A DNA stretch of 49,199 bases from Richelia sp. CSU_2_1 (GCA_012034575.1 JAAUPF010000029.1:1-49199); one strand, 5' to 3'; positions 10,350 through 17,681 are shown, counted from the stretch's first letter. Numbers and translations: made by a program. Notes: a model not told the origin generated them from the letters alone.

Positions 10350-10542
10350 CGTTCAAAAAAGGGTAACGCTAATCTAAGTTTCTCAATTTTAGTCGCTCGT
10401 TTCCCTCTACATAAAGTATGAATTTGCTAGTCATGCTACAATGAATGTTAATCGATCGCCCTAATTTTGAAGAAAAAGCGACGGGCGATCGGCATTGTCC
10501 AATATTAGTTTCACGAGTTAAACGCTATGGCACAACAACAAC

Positions 10543-10761
10543 ATGACTTCAGAAGGTAACGTGGCTGATACGGGTATCTTACAAGAAATCTATCAATTAA
10601 GAAGAGAAGGCGTAACAGACGACAAATGCGAAGCGTTGAAAATCATCCTAGAGGAGGCTAAACGCATAGGTGATACTGCCAAACAGGTGAGAATATATCG
10701 AACTCAAAAAGCTTGCGGATGCAAACACAGCCAACATAGCGGTGGCAAAAAGAAAAGGTAA
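10543..10761 (+). CDS. Small basic protein of unknown function
   Basis: A 72-aa protein, mostly helical, with a Cys/His/Lys-rich tail (ACGCKHSQHSGGKKKR). I do not recognise a family. The ATG at 10543 overlaps a tiny out-of-frame ATG frame (10527-10559, MAQQQHDFRR), which may be a chance leader. It sits 59 bp upstream of the HEAT-repeat gene on the same strand and may share its transcript. The CxCKH tail could bind metal or nucleic acid, but this is speculation. Confidence 0.55.
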   Translation: MTSEGNVADTGILQEIYQLRREGVTDDKCEALKIILEEAKRIGDTAKQVRIYRTQKACGCKHSQHSGGKKKR

Positions 10762-10820
10762 ACTCGAACAATAGAAATTTTCAACAATTAACGGGCGCTC
10801 GCTCTAGGAATACTACAATT

Positions 10821-11612
10821 ATGAACAAACAAACAGTAGAAGTCTTGCTAGATAATTGCGATTCAGATGACCGAGTTCGGCAAGCCGCAGCAATTATAGA
10901 TTTGGTTGATGCCGGAGTTTATGAGGCCGTACCGAAAATAATAAAGTTGTTAAATTCAAGCGAGGTCGTTATTCGTTCCAATGCCGTATATGCGTTAGGT
11001 TATTTAGGAATAGAAGAAGTAGAAACAGTGGGCCCTGCATTAATGCCTTTGCTAAAAGATCTAGAAGAACTGGTGAGATCTGAAACAGTCGAAGCTTTGG
11101 GCGAACTTGGTTACACTCCAGCAGTTGCACCAATAGAAAATATCTTAAGAAACGATCCTTCAGCATTGGTGCGCGCATCAGCAGCAGAAACTCTCGGGTA
11201 TTTAGAAGGCCCCGAATCGATCGCAACTCTGGAAATTTCTTTGCTGGATAAAGATGAGGATCGAGCAGTTAGAAGCTATGCTGCTTATTCTATAGGTCTT
11301 TTAGGCACACCGCAACTATTGCCAAAACTGGAAAACTATCTAAAATTGGAGCTTCCTTTATCAGTGAAAGCTGAATTGCTGGGCGCGAAATATTGGTTGG
11401 GCGCGAAAGAAGACCTCGATCGACTGTTAAGTTTGTTGGAGAATGCTGACGAACTGCTAGCAACGATAATTCTGAATATTTTAACAGATTTGAAAGAGCG
11501 CGAACCAGTGGCAAATCTTGCCAACGATGCGCCGGATTTAGAGAGGGTGTTAAGTTCGATCGCCCTTCGTTTTCCCTTGATGCGGCAGCACGCAGAATCA
11601 ATATTAGAGTAG
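10821..11612 (+). CDS. HEAT-repeat protein
   Basis: A 263-aa protein built from about six HEAT/PBS-lyase-like repeats, visible as recurring units such as VIRSNAVYALGYLG, LVRSETVEALGELG, LVRASAAETLGYLEG and AVRSYAAYSIGLLG. Such repeats form curved helical scaffolds; in cyanobacteria they occur in phycobilin lyases (CpcE type), NblB and many proteins of unknown role. No membrane segment or catalytic motif is visible. Its partner is unknown. The upstream small gene lies 59 bp away on the same strand. Confidence 0.88.
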   Translation: MNKQTVEVLLDNCDSDDRVRQAAAIIDLVDAGVYEAVPKIIKLLNSSEVVIRSNAVYALGYLGIEEVETVGPALMPLLKDLEELVRSETVEALGELGYTPAVAPIENILRNDPSALVRASAAETLGYLEGPESIATLEISLLDKDEDRAVRSYAAYSIGLLGTPQLLPKLENYLKLELPLSVKAELLGAKYWLGAKEDLDRLLSLLENADELLATIILNILTDLKEREPVANLANDAPDLERVLSSIALRFPLMRQHAESILE

Positions 11613-11621
11613 CGATCGCTT

Positions 11622-11772
11622 CTATTCCCTAGTGTCTGTCAAGTCAGAAGTTCTTAGCTGCCTTGCGGAATGGAAAACAGTTAAAATGCTGACCGCATCA
11701 CTGTTTAACAAATATACAATGCGGTAACTGCCAAAGATAATCTCTCTAAGATTTTCCTCACTATCTTTTTAT
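11622..11772 (-). pseudogene. Remnant of a ParE/RelE-family toxin (C-terminal half)
   Basis: The minus strand encodes about 49 residues reading ENLREIIFGSYRIVYLLNSD followed by VSILTVFHSARQL, which matches the C-terminal half of ParE/RelE-type toxins (pattern LREIIxGxYRIVYR...ILTVFHxxR). There is no start codon and the N-terminal helical half is missing. Its frame begins directly after the stop codon of the transposase remnant next door, so the toxin gene was cut there. No antitoxin gene is recognisable beside it. Confidence 0.75.
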
Positions 11773-11895
11773 TTAGGCAGCTCTGGATTGATTTTGATTC
11801 AACATTCTTGCCAAAACATGAAGGTTGTGAATCACTGCCATCCGGCGCAGATCGAACAAATTTTTGCGCAGTCCTAAGTACCTAGCTTGCTTTCC
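11773..11895 (-). pseudogene. Remnant of a transposase C-terminus
   Basis: About 40 residues on the minus strand read GKQARYLGLRKNLFDLRRMA followed by VIHNLHVLARM and a stop at 11773-11775. The ARYxGLRKN...NL pattern is typical of the last helices of DDE transposases of IS1182/IS5-like type. Only this end survives; no inverted terminal repeat is visible. It abuts the ParE remnant and ends about 14 bp before the exonuclease start. Confidence 0.65.
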
Positions 11896-11908
11896 TTAAA
11901 GGTTAAAT

Positions 11909-12475
11909 ATGAATTTAAAAGATTACAATTACTATCTCGTGGTTGACTTGGAAGCAACTTGCTGCGATCGCGCTTCTATACCATCAAACAATATGGAAAT
12001 TATCGAAATAGGTGCGGTGATGGTGCATTCAGAATCTCTAAGTATAATTGATGAATTTCAAACTTTCATCAAACCGATTCGCCATCCGAACCTAACTGAA
12101 TTCTGCAAATCGCTAACATCTATTTCTCAAACACAAGTAGATGCAGCTCCAATTTACCCGGAAGCGATCGCACTTTTAAAAAAATGGCTGTCCGCTTATT
12201 CAAATGCTGTATTTGGTTCTTGGGGCGATTACGATCGCAAGCAATTTCAACAAGACAGCAACTTTCACAAAATACCTTTTCCCATTGCTTATCCTCACGT
12301 CAATCTCAAAAAATTGTTTTCTGAAACACAAGGTTTGCAAAAACGGTTGGGCATGGCGAAAGCTATGGAAATCGCGGGTTTGCCGCTAGAAGGAACCCAT
12401 CACCGAGGTATTGATGATGCGAGAAATATTGCTAAATTGTTGCCTTACATTTTGGAGAGAAAACATATTTCTTGA
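11909..12475 (+). CDS. DEDDh 3'-5' exonuclease (ERI-1/KapD-like)
   Basis: A 188-aa single-domain exonuclease. Motif I is YYLVVDLEATC (Asp/Glu metal ligands), the middle motif is SWGDYDRKQF, and motif III is HHRGIDDARNIAKLL with the His and Asp of the DEDDh class. The insertion of two Cys after motif I and the NMEIIEIGAV segment resemble the ERI-1/KapD subgroup, which trims RNA or DNA 3' ends. Substrate not predictable. Its last 31 bases overlap the 3' end of a small divergent-strand frame at 12445-12540. Confidence 0.9.
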   Translation: MNLKDYNYYLVVDLEATCCDRASIPSNNMEIIEIGAVMVHSESLSIIDEFQTFIKPIRHPNLTEFCKSLTSISQTQVDAAPIYPEAIALLKKWLSAYSNAVFGSWGDYDRKQFQQDSNFHKIPFPIAYPHVNLKKLFSETQGLQKRLGMAKAMEIAGLPLEGTHHRGIDDARNIAKLLPYILERKHIS

Positions 12476-12540
12476 AAGGCGATCGTAAAACCATAATAAC
12501 CGAGTTCATCGACAAGGGCTTCAAGTTCTTCTTGAGTCAT
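12445..12540 (-). CDS. Very small gene (31 codons) with a strong ribosome site
   Basis: On the minus strand ATG at 12540 opens a frame MTQEELEALVDELGYYGFTI ending FQEICFLSKM. AGGAGG is centred about 10 nt upstream (plus strand CCTCCT near 12552-12557). The first 20 residues look like a normal protein N-terminus, but the end reads through the antisense of the exonuclease gene, so this may be a gene truncated by rearrangement. It is divergent from the ribbon-helix-helix gene at 12644, and both share the repeat-bearing spacer. Confidence 0.5.
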   Translation of the reverse strand: MTQEELEALVDELGYYGFTIAFQEICFLSKM

Positions 12541-12561
12541 CTTTAAAAAAACCTCCTAGTC

Positions 12562-12606
12562 ACTACTTGAAAATACCAAAAGTAGTCAAAAGTAGTCAAA
12601 AGTAGT
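12562..12606. promoter_or_regulatory. Iterated operator-like repeats (AAGTAGT) between divergent small genes
   Basis: Three direct copies of CAAAAGTAGT lie at 12577, 12587 and 12597 with exact 10-bp spacing, so they face the same side of the helix. An inverted AAGTAGT (ACTACTT) lies at 12562-12568 and a looser GTAGTC near 12622. They sit just upstream of a MetJ/Arc-type small protein gene, and arrays like this are the usual operators of ribbon-helix-helix repressors. Autoregulation is inferred. Confidence 0.6.
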
Positions 12607-12643
12607 TAGAAAAAAGCTACCGTAGTCAGGGTATCCTTTTGGG

Positions 12644-12850
12644 ATGGCAACCAAGATGACACTCAGCATCAAGCTAGACCCTGAAGTGAAGACACAACTT
12701 GAGGAGATAGCTAAACAGCAAAACACCAGCTTAAATAGGCTGGTGTTGAGGTACATATCACAAGGTATTCAAGCTGATACACAAGTACCAGATAGGCTAG
12801 CGGTTATTGAGCGCCGGCTGGATGTTATTGAGCGTCGGTTGAATCAGTAA
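12644..12850 (+). CDS. Ribbon-helix-helix-like small protein
   Basis: A 68-aa protein beginning MATKMTLSIKLDPEVKTQLE, a beta strand followed by helix, with LNRLVLRYISQGI as second helix: the pattern of Arc/CopG DNA-binding proteins. A repeated VIERRLDVIERRL heptad tail may form a coiled coil. Likely a repressor or antitoxin-like regulator, probably of itself through the repeats just upstream. No toxin follows on the same strand; instead a second RHH-like gene converges on it and overlaps by 26 nt. Confidence 0.75.
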   Translation: MATKMTLSIKLDPEVKTQLEEIAKQQNTSLNRLVLRYISQGIQADTQVPDRLAVIERRLDVIERRLNQ

Positions 12851-12995
12851 TGAGCTTATATTCGTTGATAGTTGCCAGGAGCATCAGTTTATACATGGAT
12901 ATTCCTGACTCATCAGACAGCTTCTTCAGCTTTTGATGGATGTGGTTGGGCATTGTGACTTTTATGGTTTTGGAACCTTCCTCTTGTTCAGCCAT
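12825..12995 (-). CDS. Second small ribbon-helix-helix-like protein, convergent
   Basis: A 56-aa frame on the minus strand: MAEQEEGSKTIKVTMPNHIH, then KLKKLSDESGISMYKLMLLA and a short tail ending STDAQ. TIKVTMPNHIHQKLKKLSDESG is strand-helix-turn-helix as in CopG/ParG-type proteins. Start ATG at 12995; no clear Shine-Dalgarno. Its 3' end overlaps the 3' end of the 12644 gene. No family name is claimed beyond the fold class. Confidence 0.65.
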   Translation of the reverse strand: MAEQEEGSKTIKVTMPNHIHQKLKKLSDESGISMYKLMLLATINEYKLITDSTDAQ

Positions 12996-13164
12996 TTCAA
13001 GCAGTCATGTTTAGTTGACACCAGCTTATCCCTTTTCGATCGCTCGATCGCGCTTTCCTGCGACCTTTGTTTGAATTTTGCGGACTGCACACTTTCAAAA
13101 CACTATTGCTAGAATTGTTTCACTCTAGATAATTCCCAAAACTTCTCAACAAACAATATTAGAT

Positions 13165-13737
13165 ATGAAAAAACTCATATATTACATAGCCTGCACCGTT
13201 GACGGATTTATTGCCCGCGAAGATGGCTCGTTTGATTGTTTTCCGATGGAAGGAGAGCATTTTGCCGATTTGTTCGAGTTTTTTCCCGAAACTATTCCGG
13301 CTCACGTTCAAAAAGCTCTGGGAATTCGTCCCGAAAACAAGCAATTTGATACCGTATTGATGGGACGCAAAACCTATGAAGTAGGGCAAAAAATTGGACT
13401 AACTAATCCTTATCCTACCCTGAAACAGTACGTGTTTTCGCGCACTATGCAAGCCAGTCCCGATGAGAATGTCGAACTTGTCTCTGACAATGTTGTTGGA
13501 TTGGTGAGGGAATTGAAACAGGAAACGGGAAAAGATATTTGGTTGTGCGGCGGCAGCGATTTAGCGGCAACTGTTTTTTCCGAGATCGATCGGATGATTG
13601 TGAAGTTAAATCCGGTAATTATCGGAGCGGGAATTCCGCTATTTTCCAAAGCGGTATCAACTACAAATTTGGAATTGCGCGAGCGAAAAATTTATAACAA
13701 CGGTTTCATGTTGCTGCATTATCGATTGCAGAAATGA
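13165..13737 (+). CDS. Dihydrofolate reductase family protein (RibD C-terminal type)
   Basis: A 190-aa protein starting MKKLIYYIACTVDGFIARED, with the FDTVLMGRKTYEVG nucleotide-binding motif and DIWLCGGSDLAATVF toward the C-terminus. These are the hallmarks of the RibD-C/DHFR-like reductases that use NADPH. The true substrate of these stand-alone proteins is usually unknown; it is not the standard folA. The ATG is preceded by an AT-rich sequence without a strong ribosome site. Confidence 0.88.
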   Translation: MKKLIYYIACTVDGFIAREDGSFDCFPMEGEHFADLFEFFPETIPAHVQKALGIRPENKQFDTVLMGRKTYEVGQKIGLTNPYPTLKQYVFSRTMQASPDENVELVSDNVVGLVRELKQETGKDIWLCGGSDLAATVFSEIDRMIVKLNPVIIGAGIPLFSKAVSTTNLELRERKIYNNGFMLLHYRLQK

Positions 13738-13796
13738 GATAAAATTCGGTAGTTGGTCGATTAATAAGTGAGATATTGCAGCACGATCGATAACCT

Positions 13797-13859
13797 GTAG
13801 GGGCGGGTTCGCCAAGGACTTTAAAGCCTGCAAACAAATTACATAAACCCGCCCGACCC
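13797..13859. repeat. Second copy of the GTAGGGGCGGGTT inverted-repeat element
   Basis: TGTAGGGGCGGGTTCGCCAA at the left and AAACCCGCCCGACCCC at the right match the element at 1677-1740, with a different centre. The 3' end runs straight into a PIN-toxin remnant, so the insertion or a later deletion removed the start of that gene. Confidence 0.75.
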
Positions 13860-13863
13860 CACT

Positions 13864-13965
13864 CACATTCTAATTTGGTTTGTTGAAGGTAACGATCGGC
13901 TTGATGAAGCCGTGCGATCGCTGATTGCTAATCCTGCCAATGAAATATATAGTGGAATTACTTAA
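13864..13965 (+). pseudogene. Remnant of a PIN-domain (VapC-like) toxin
   Basis: The frame reads HILIWFVEGNDRLDEAVRSL followed by IANPANEIY and a stop. This matches the first third of PIN toxins (LDTHILIWFxEGxxRL). The start codon and first Asp are missing, replaced by the repeat element, and the protein stops after 33 residues. No VapB-like antitoxin gene is recognisable upstream. Confidence 0.7.
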
Positions 13966-13980
13966 AAAAATGCTGAGTTT

Positions 13981-14058
13981 ATGACATTTTTGAAAAAGTT
14001 ATCTCAAGAAAAAGCAACAATTTCACTGAGTGTTTTGCGAGAAGAGTTAGGGCTGTGA
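13981..14058 (+). CDS. Possible 25-codon frame overlapping the ATP-grasp gene
   Basis: ATG at 13981 opens MTFLKKLSQEKATISLSVLR ending EELGL, whose TGA overlaps a GTG (14055) in a GTGA arrangement. It is unrecognised. It may be the end of an older gene or a leader; evidence for translation is weak. Confidence 0.25.
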   Translation: MTFLKKLSQEKATISLSVLREELGL

Positions 14059-14078
14059 ACGCAGTCAAATGTATTATG

Positions 14079-14861
14079 ATATTTCTTTTCCCCAGCGATT
14101 ACTTCAATTCAAGAAAAATTGATGAGATCTACGTCGAGCAAGCCGAATCGCTGAAAAATGCAGGATTCAAAACTGCTGCTATCTCCTTAGAATCCTTGGG
14201 AAGCAATTCACCTAAAATCAGCCCGCCACTTCCCCAAAATTCAGAAATAGTCTACAGAGGTTGGATGCTTTCACCCTCGGAATACCAACATTTAGTTAAT
14301 GCTGTAGAAAGCACTGAAGCCTTTCCCTTTACTTCCCAAGATGAGTATTTATTAACGCACTATCTGCCAAATTGGTATCCCGCGATCGCCGATTTAACTC
14401 CAGCAACTAAGATTTACAGCATTGATGGCGATCTAGAAAGTGAATTGATAGCATTAGGCTGGGAAAGATTCTTTATCAAAGATTACGTTAAGTCTCTCAA
14501 AAATTTATCCGGCTCGATTATTGAACACCCTTCAGAAATTAGAGCGATCGTTGCCCAAATGCCAAAGTTTCGAGGCACGATCGAAGGCGGAATTTGCGTG
14601 CGCCAACTCGAAGATTTTGTTGTATAATCGGAGAAGCGCTACTTTGCTATACGCGGCCAAGTTTTTGCTGCTGGTGAGTGTGAAGAAATTCCCGATATTG
14701 TCAGGGAATGTGCTGCAAGAATTAAGAGCAAGTTTTTCAGTATAGATGCAGTCGATCGTCAAGATGGAGCCAAGCGAATTGTCGAGATTGGAGACGGGCA
14801 AGTATCAGATTTAGTTGGATGGTCTGCCGAACGTTTTGCACAACTTTGGGAAGGGGCTTGA
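14079..14861 (+). pseudogene. ATP-grasp domain protein, interrupted by a stop codon
   Basis: The gene begins MIFLFPSDYFNSRKIDEIY (ATG 14079; an in-frame GTG at 14055 is also possible) and runs to a TAA at 14625-14627. The frame stays open beyond this stop to TGA at 14859-14861, continuing SEKRYFAIRGQVFAAG and AKRIVEIGDGQVSDL. The homologous stretch at 16020-16050 has GAA at this position, so a G-to-T change created the stop. The repaired protein would be about 260 aa. FFIKDYVKSLK, GGICVRQLEDF and IGDGQVSDL fit the R2K/DUF4343 group of ATP-grasp enzymes, which ligate or phosphorylate unknown substrates. The truncated product lacks the C-terminal ATP/metal-binding strands and is probably inactive. 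Confidence 0.75.
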
Positions 14862-14909
14862 GGTCGATCGCACTTAAATTAAGTATTGAGTAAAGGCGAT
14901 CGCTTTGCG

Positions 14910-15248
14910 TCACGAAATTGCCAGCGATCGAAGTTTTTGTAGTTCCGGCAATTTGAAAGCCAAAACTATATCTCGTTCTGGAATTCCAGCCGCCATCAGT
15001 TCGTAAGCAATGCCCTCTTCTGTGCCGTCGTGTTCGATCCAAAGCTGGTTATCAATAATATCAATGTGCAGAAAAGTTCCGTATATTCGATAACCGTTTT
15101 GCCAACCAGTTTCGATTAATAAGTAGCGATCGCGCTTTTCGTCAAAAACCAATTCGACTTTAACATCATCATCGTTACCTAGAAAATCGGCATATTCTTG
15201 GAGAATTTTTTCTACTATTTCTCGATATTCAATGTTTACTGAATCCAT
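14910..15248 (-). CDS. xisI: XisI family protein
   Basis: A 112-aa protein with the XisI pattern: EYREIVEKILQEYADF at the start, ELVFDEKRDRYLLIETGW in the middle and WIEHDGTEEGIAYELMAAGI then DIVLAFKLPE at the end. In Anabaena XisI and XisH are needed for excision of the fdxN element, but most cyanobacteria carry xisHI pairs without such an element and their role there is unknown. The start codon overlaps the end of xisH by 13 nt, so the two are translationally coupled. Confidence 0.92.
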   Translation of the reverse strand: MDSVNIEYREIVEKILQEYADFLGNDDDVKVELVFDEKRDRYLLIETGWQNGYRIYGTFLHIDIIDNQLWIEHDGTEEGIAYELMAAGIPERDIVLAFKLPELQKLRSLAIS

Positions 15249-15655
15249 TGCTCGATCGCCTCCTTTACTGGCTCAAAAGTAACTAAACGAATGATGCCAT
15301 CTTCAATTAATGTTTGACCTGCTTCTTCTTCAAACACCCTTTTTTTGGTGTCTTCGGTGACTGCTAGAAATAATACGCGATCGGGATAGTAGCGTTTCAG
15401 CAAGCGCTCGTAAAGCACGAACTGACCGGTAGCCTCTTCAAGATCCTTCATGTCTGAAGGACTGATAAAACTTTTGACCTCAACCGCTATTTTCTCAGTT
15501 CCGCGTTCTGCTGCCAATATTCGCTCTGCTCCTAAATCTACAAACAGATTTTTACGGCGGGCCAAACGAATTCGCAGCGGGTCGTGCGTTATTGTCCAGC
15601 CATCCTTGACGAGGGCATTTTTAACAATTTGGTGATAAGTATCTCTAGCAGGCAT
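15236..15655 (-). CDS. xisH: XisH family protein (PD-(D/E)XK nuclease-like)
   Basis: A 139-aa protein, MPARDTYHQIVKNALVKDGW at its start. I chose ATG 15655 because XisH proteins begin MPARD/MSAKD; the frame is open for 45 codons further upstream but that part is not XisH-like. NLFVDLGAERILAAERG followed by IAVEVKSF gives the Asp...Glu-x-Lys arrangement of restriction-endonuclease-like folds, as known for XisH structures. FEPVKEAIEQWIQ closes the protein. It overlaps xisI. The pair is flanked by two copies of an ATP-grasp gene segment. Confidence 0.92.
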   Translation of the reverse strand: MPARDTYHQIVKNALVKDGWTITHDPLRIRLARRKNLFVDLGAERILAAERGTEKIAVEVKSFISPSDMKDLEEATGQFVLYERLLKRYYPDRVLFLAVTEDTKKRVFEEEAGQTLIEDGIIRLVTFEPVKEAIEQWIQ

Positions 15656-15786
15656 AGTGTTTCTATTATAGCAGATCGGTAGGCTCCAGAGCACAAACTT
15701 GAAAAACGGAATCATTACACCGCTAGCATTTCCCGATATTCGAGTATCGGTTGAAAGACGTTTAGGTTGAATAAGGTCGATCGAAC

Positions 15787-15969
15787 TCATACATCCCTAG
15801 TTGATTCTACTTCCGATCGCTCCCTCATTTCTGACTCTGAAAATCCTCCCTTTCCTTTTTGTTCTTTGGCTGACTCCAAAATCGATACAAATTTAGGATC
15901 GTTCAACAGTGAGAGAGTTTCTGAATCAGAATTTCTCCTACTTGCAGACCTAGTAACAATTTTCGATAG
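15787..15969 (-). pseudogene. Unassigned frame upstream of xisH, possibly an antitoxin tail
   Basis: On the minus strand 60 codons are open up to a TGA at 15787-15789. The part SETLSLLNDPKFVSILESAK and GFSESEMRERSEVE loosely resembles the C-terminal tail of Phd/YefM-like antitoxins (LLxDPxxxxxLExA). The TGA overlaps an ATG (15788-15790) that is in frame with xisH. There is no start codon, and the upstream end meets the duplicated ATP-grasp segment. The assignment is weak. Confidence 0.3.
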
Positions 15970-15972
15970 CTA

Positions 15973-16275
15973 AGTATTTATTAACGCACTATCTGCCAAA
16001 GTGGAATTTGCGTGCGGCAAGTCGAAGATTTTGTTGTAGAATCGGAGAAGCGTTACTTCGCTGTACGCGGCCAAGTTTTTGCTGCTGGTGAGGACGAAGA
16101 AATTCCCGATATTGTGAGAGAATGTGCTGCAAGAATTAACAGCAAGTTTTTTGTATAGATGCAGTAGATCGTCAAGATGGAGCCAAGCGAATTGTCGAGA
16201 TTGGAGACGGGCAAGTATCAGATTTAGTTGGATGCTCTGCCGAACGTTTTGCACAACTCGCGCTTAAATTAAATC
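15973..16275 (+). pseudogene. Decayed partial duplicate of the ATP-grasp gene
   Basis: Positions 15973-16000 repeat 14344-14371 exactly (AGTATTTATTAACGCACTAT and on). About 215 bp are then missing, and 16001 onward matches 14587-14861 with about 95 percent identity by eye. The copy keeps GAA where the first copy has the TAA stop, but has an indel near 16149 (AAGTTTTTTGTATAG against AAGTTTTTCAGTATAG) and a truncated end. The shared CTTAAATTAA tail shows that the duplication includes flanking DNA. Confidence 0.85.
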
Positions 16276-16353
16276 TCGATCCATGCAATCTCCGCAAATG
16301 TTGAAAAAAATCTTTCAATTTTCCCAAAAGTTGTGTTATAATAATTTAAATCG

Positions 16354-16427
<74 letters not shown>

Positions 16428-16630
16428 TTTTTTTCTCTCCCTTATTCTTTCCTTTGGTTAAAAGCAGAATATCTTACGCCAACCCGAATTCTAGCTCTCA
16501 AGGGTTTAATTGTCTTTTCTGCGGGCTAAACCGCGACTTGGACTGAGAAATTATAAATAAAGTCAGCAAGTTATTGGATTGTGACTATCAAGGAGACGAT
16601 AGTCAAGAAGATTGTAAGAGTTTCTTTAAA

Positions 16631-16702
16631 AGCGGGTGACGCGATTCGAACGCGCGACATTCACCTTGGCAAGGTGACGCTCTACCACTGAGCTACACCC
16701 GC
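16631..16702 (-). tRNA. tRNA-Gly (anticodon GCC)
   Basis: The reverse strand folds as a standard tRNA: acceptor GCGGGTG/CACCCGC, D arm GCTC-AGTGGTA-GAGC, anticodon stem TCACC/GGTGA around loop TTGCCAA (anticodon GCC), T arm GCGCG-TTCGAAT-CGCGT, with one G-T pair. No encoded CCA. It converges with tRNA-Lys; a GACTATC/GATAGTC hairpin (16581-16603) lies between them. Confidence 0.95.
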
Positions 16703-16861
16703 ATTTCCTGCGGTATTAACTATATTCTCTTAATTCTCCGAGTTTGTCAAGTCTTGTTCGAGATCTTTTTTTGACCCCGCTCAACAACGGATACGAGCCC
16801 CCAGATTCATCTGTGCAGTCGATAGACTCCGGACGCAAAAAACTGCTTGCTACTCTACTGA

Positions 16862-16979
16862 TGGCTGTAACGCGCGCACCGCACCCTACATCTAGAGGTT
16901 TTGCATCCGGGACTGTAAATCTCGCACCCCAAATCCCTAATCCCAAATCTAAAATCTTAAAGATCGAATCTCAAATTGA
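16862..16979. repeat. Dispersed spacer repeats (GTAACGCGCGCACCG and CCCAAATC)
   Basis: GCTGTAACGCGCGCACCGCACCC (16864-16886) and the degenerate CCCAAATCCCTAATCCCAAATC array (16927-16978) are low-complexity spacer sequences. The second resembles the repeat that entered the large kinase gene at 3118-3150. No gene is supported in 16703-17026. Confidence 0.65.
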
Positions 16980-17026
16980 CTGGGCAGCAAAGTTACAATC
17001 AAACTGGAACTTGGGGAAACACTGTC

Positions 17027-17167
17027 ATGTCAGACTTAAATCGTGGAATCATGAAATTCAAGGGAGCTGACAGCCCTGCTGCAATCGCCGTTTCAGCGAT
17101 TGTACTTGCGGGCGGAATCGGCTTTCTCATCTGGTGGGCGCTGCAATCCGCCTACGCCTTGAGCTAA
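17027..17167 (+). CDS. Small single-span membrane protein
   Basis: A 46-aa protein, MSDLNRGIMKFKGADSPAAI at the start, then a hydrophobic helix (about residues 19-42, AVSAIVLAGGIGFLIWWAL) and a short SAYALS tail. ATG 17027 is preferred over the open frame upstream because GGGG lies about 10 nt before it and the upstream codons are repeat-like. Size and layout resemble the small subunits of thylakoid complexes (photosystems, NDH-1), but it matches none I recognise. Confidence 0.7.
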   Translation: MSDLNRGIMKFKGADSPAAIAVSAIVLAGGIGFLIWWALQSAYALS

Positions 17168-17318
17168 AAGACTGCTCGCATCTAAAAATCATCAAGCATT
17201 GCTCGGAAGGCAGAATTTCTGAAAAGTTCTGCCCTCTGTATTTTTGCCCTCAGACACTACTGTTAGTCAACCTCAACACGAGTATTGGCAGGCTAGAAAC
17301 TCTATAACTCAATGCTGA

Positions 17319-17681
17319 CTAATGACTGCGAGTAATTTCGAGAGTAATTTTGCCACCGAAATCGGGAATGGGGGCGGCGGGTTTTGACAGTTTTACTTTA
17401 ACTTGCTCGACCAGCGGCTGCTGTAAAATCCCTTCAGCGATCGCATCTGCTAACCTTTCTATTAAGCAATACTTCGAGGTTTTTACTAACTCTTGTACCA
17501 AACTAATCGTAGTTCGATAATCCAGAGTATGTTCGATGTCGTCGCTTTTTCCTGCTGGCGATAAATCCAGCCAGAGAGTGACATCCACTTCAAACCACTG
17601 CCCCAAAACTTGTTCTTCCGGCAGATAGCCAGTGTACCCGTAGCAGCGAATCCCTGTAAGTTGAATTGAATCCATTTTCAA
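17319..17681 (-). CDS. folB: Dihydroneopterin aldolase
   Basis: A 120-aa protein of normal FolB size that converts 7,8-dihydroneopterin to 6-hydroxymethyl-dihydropterin in folate synthesis. IQLTGIRCYGYTGYLPEEQ carries the conserved Tyr and Glu of the active site, followed by FEVDVTLWLDLSPAG, LDYRTTISLVQELV and LIERLADAIAEGIL; the C-terminal KPAAPIPDFGG contains the KPxAP motif. It is a soluble tunnel-fold enzyme. No other folate gene is adjacent. Confidence 0.93.
   Translation of the reverse strand: MKMDSIQLTGIRCYGYTGYLPEEQVLGQWFEVDVTLWLDLSPAGKSDDIEHTLDYRTTISLVQELVKTSKYCLIERLADAIAEGILQQPLVEQVKVKLSKPAAPIPDFGGKITLEITRSH

Noticed and set aside
15656..15790. 45-codon N-terminal extension of XisH
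   Set aside because: XisH proteins start at MPARD; the extension has no homologous features.
16744..17070. 108-codon frame across the spacer after tRNA-Gly
   Set aside because: It is made of dispersed repeats (GTAACGCGCGCACCG, CCCAAATC) and overlaps the start of the 17027 gene.
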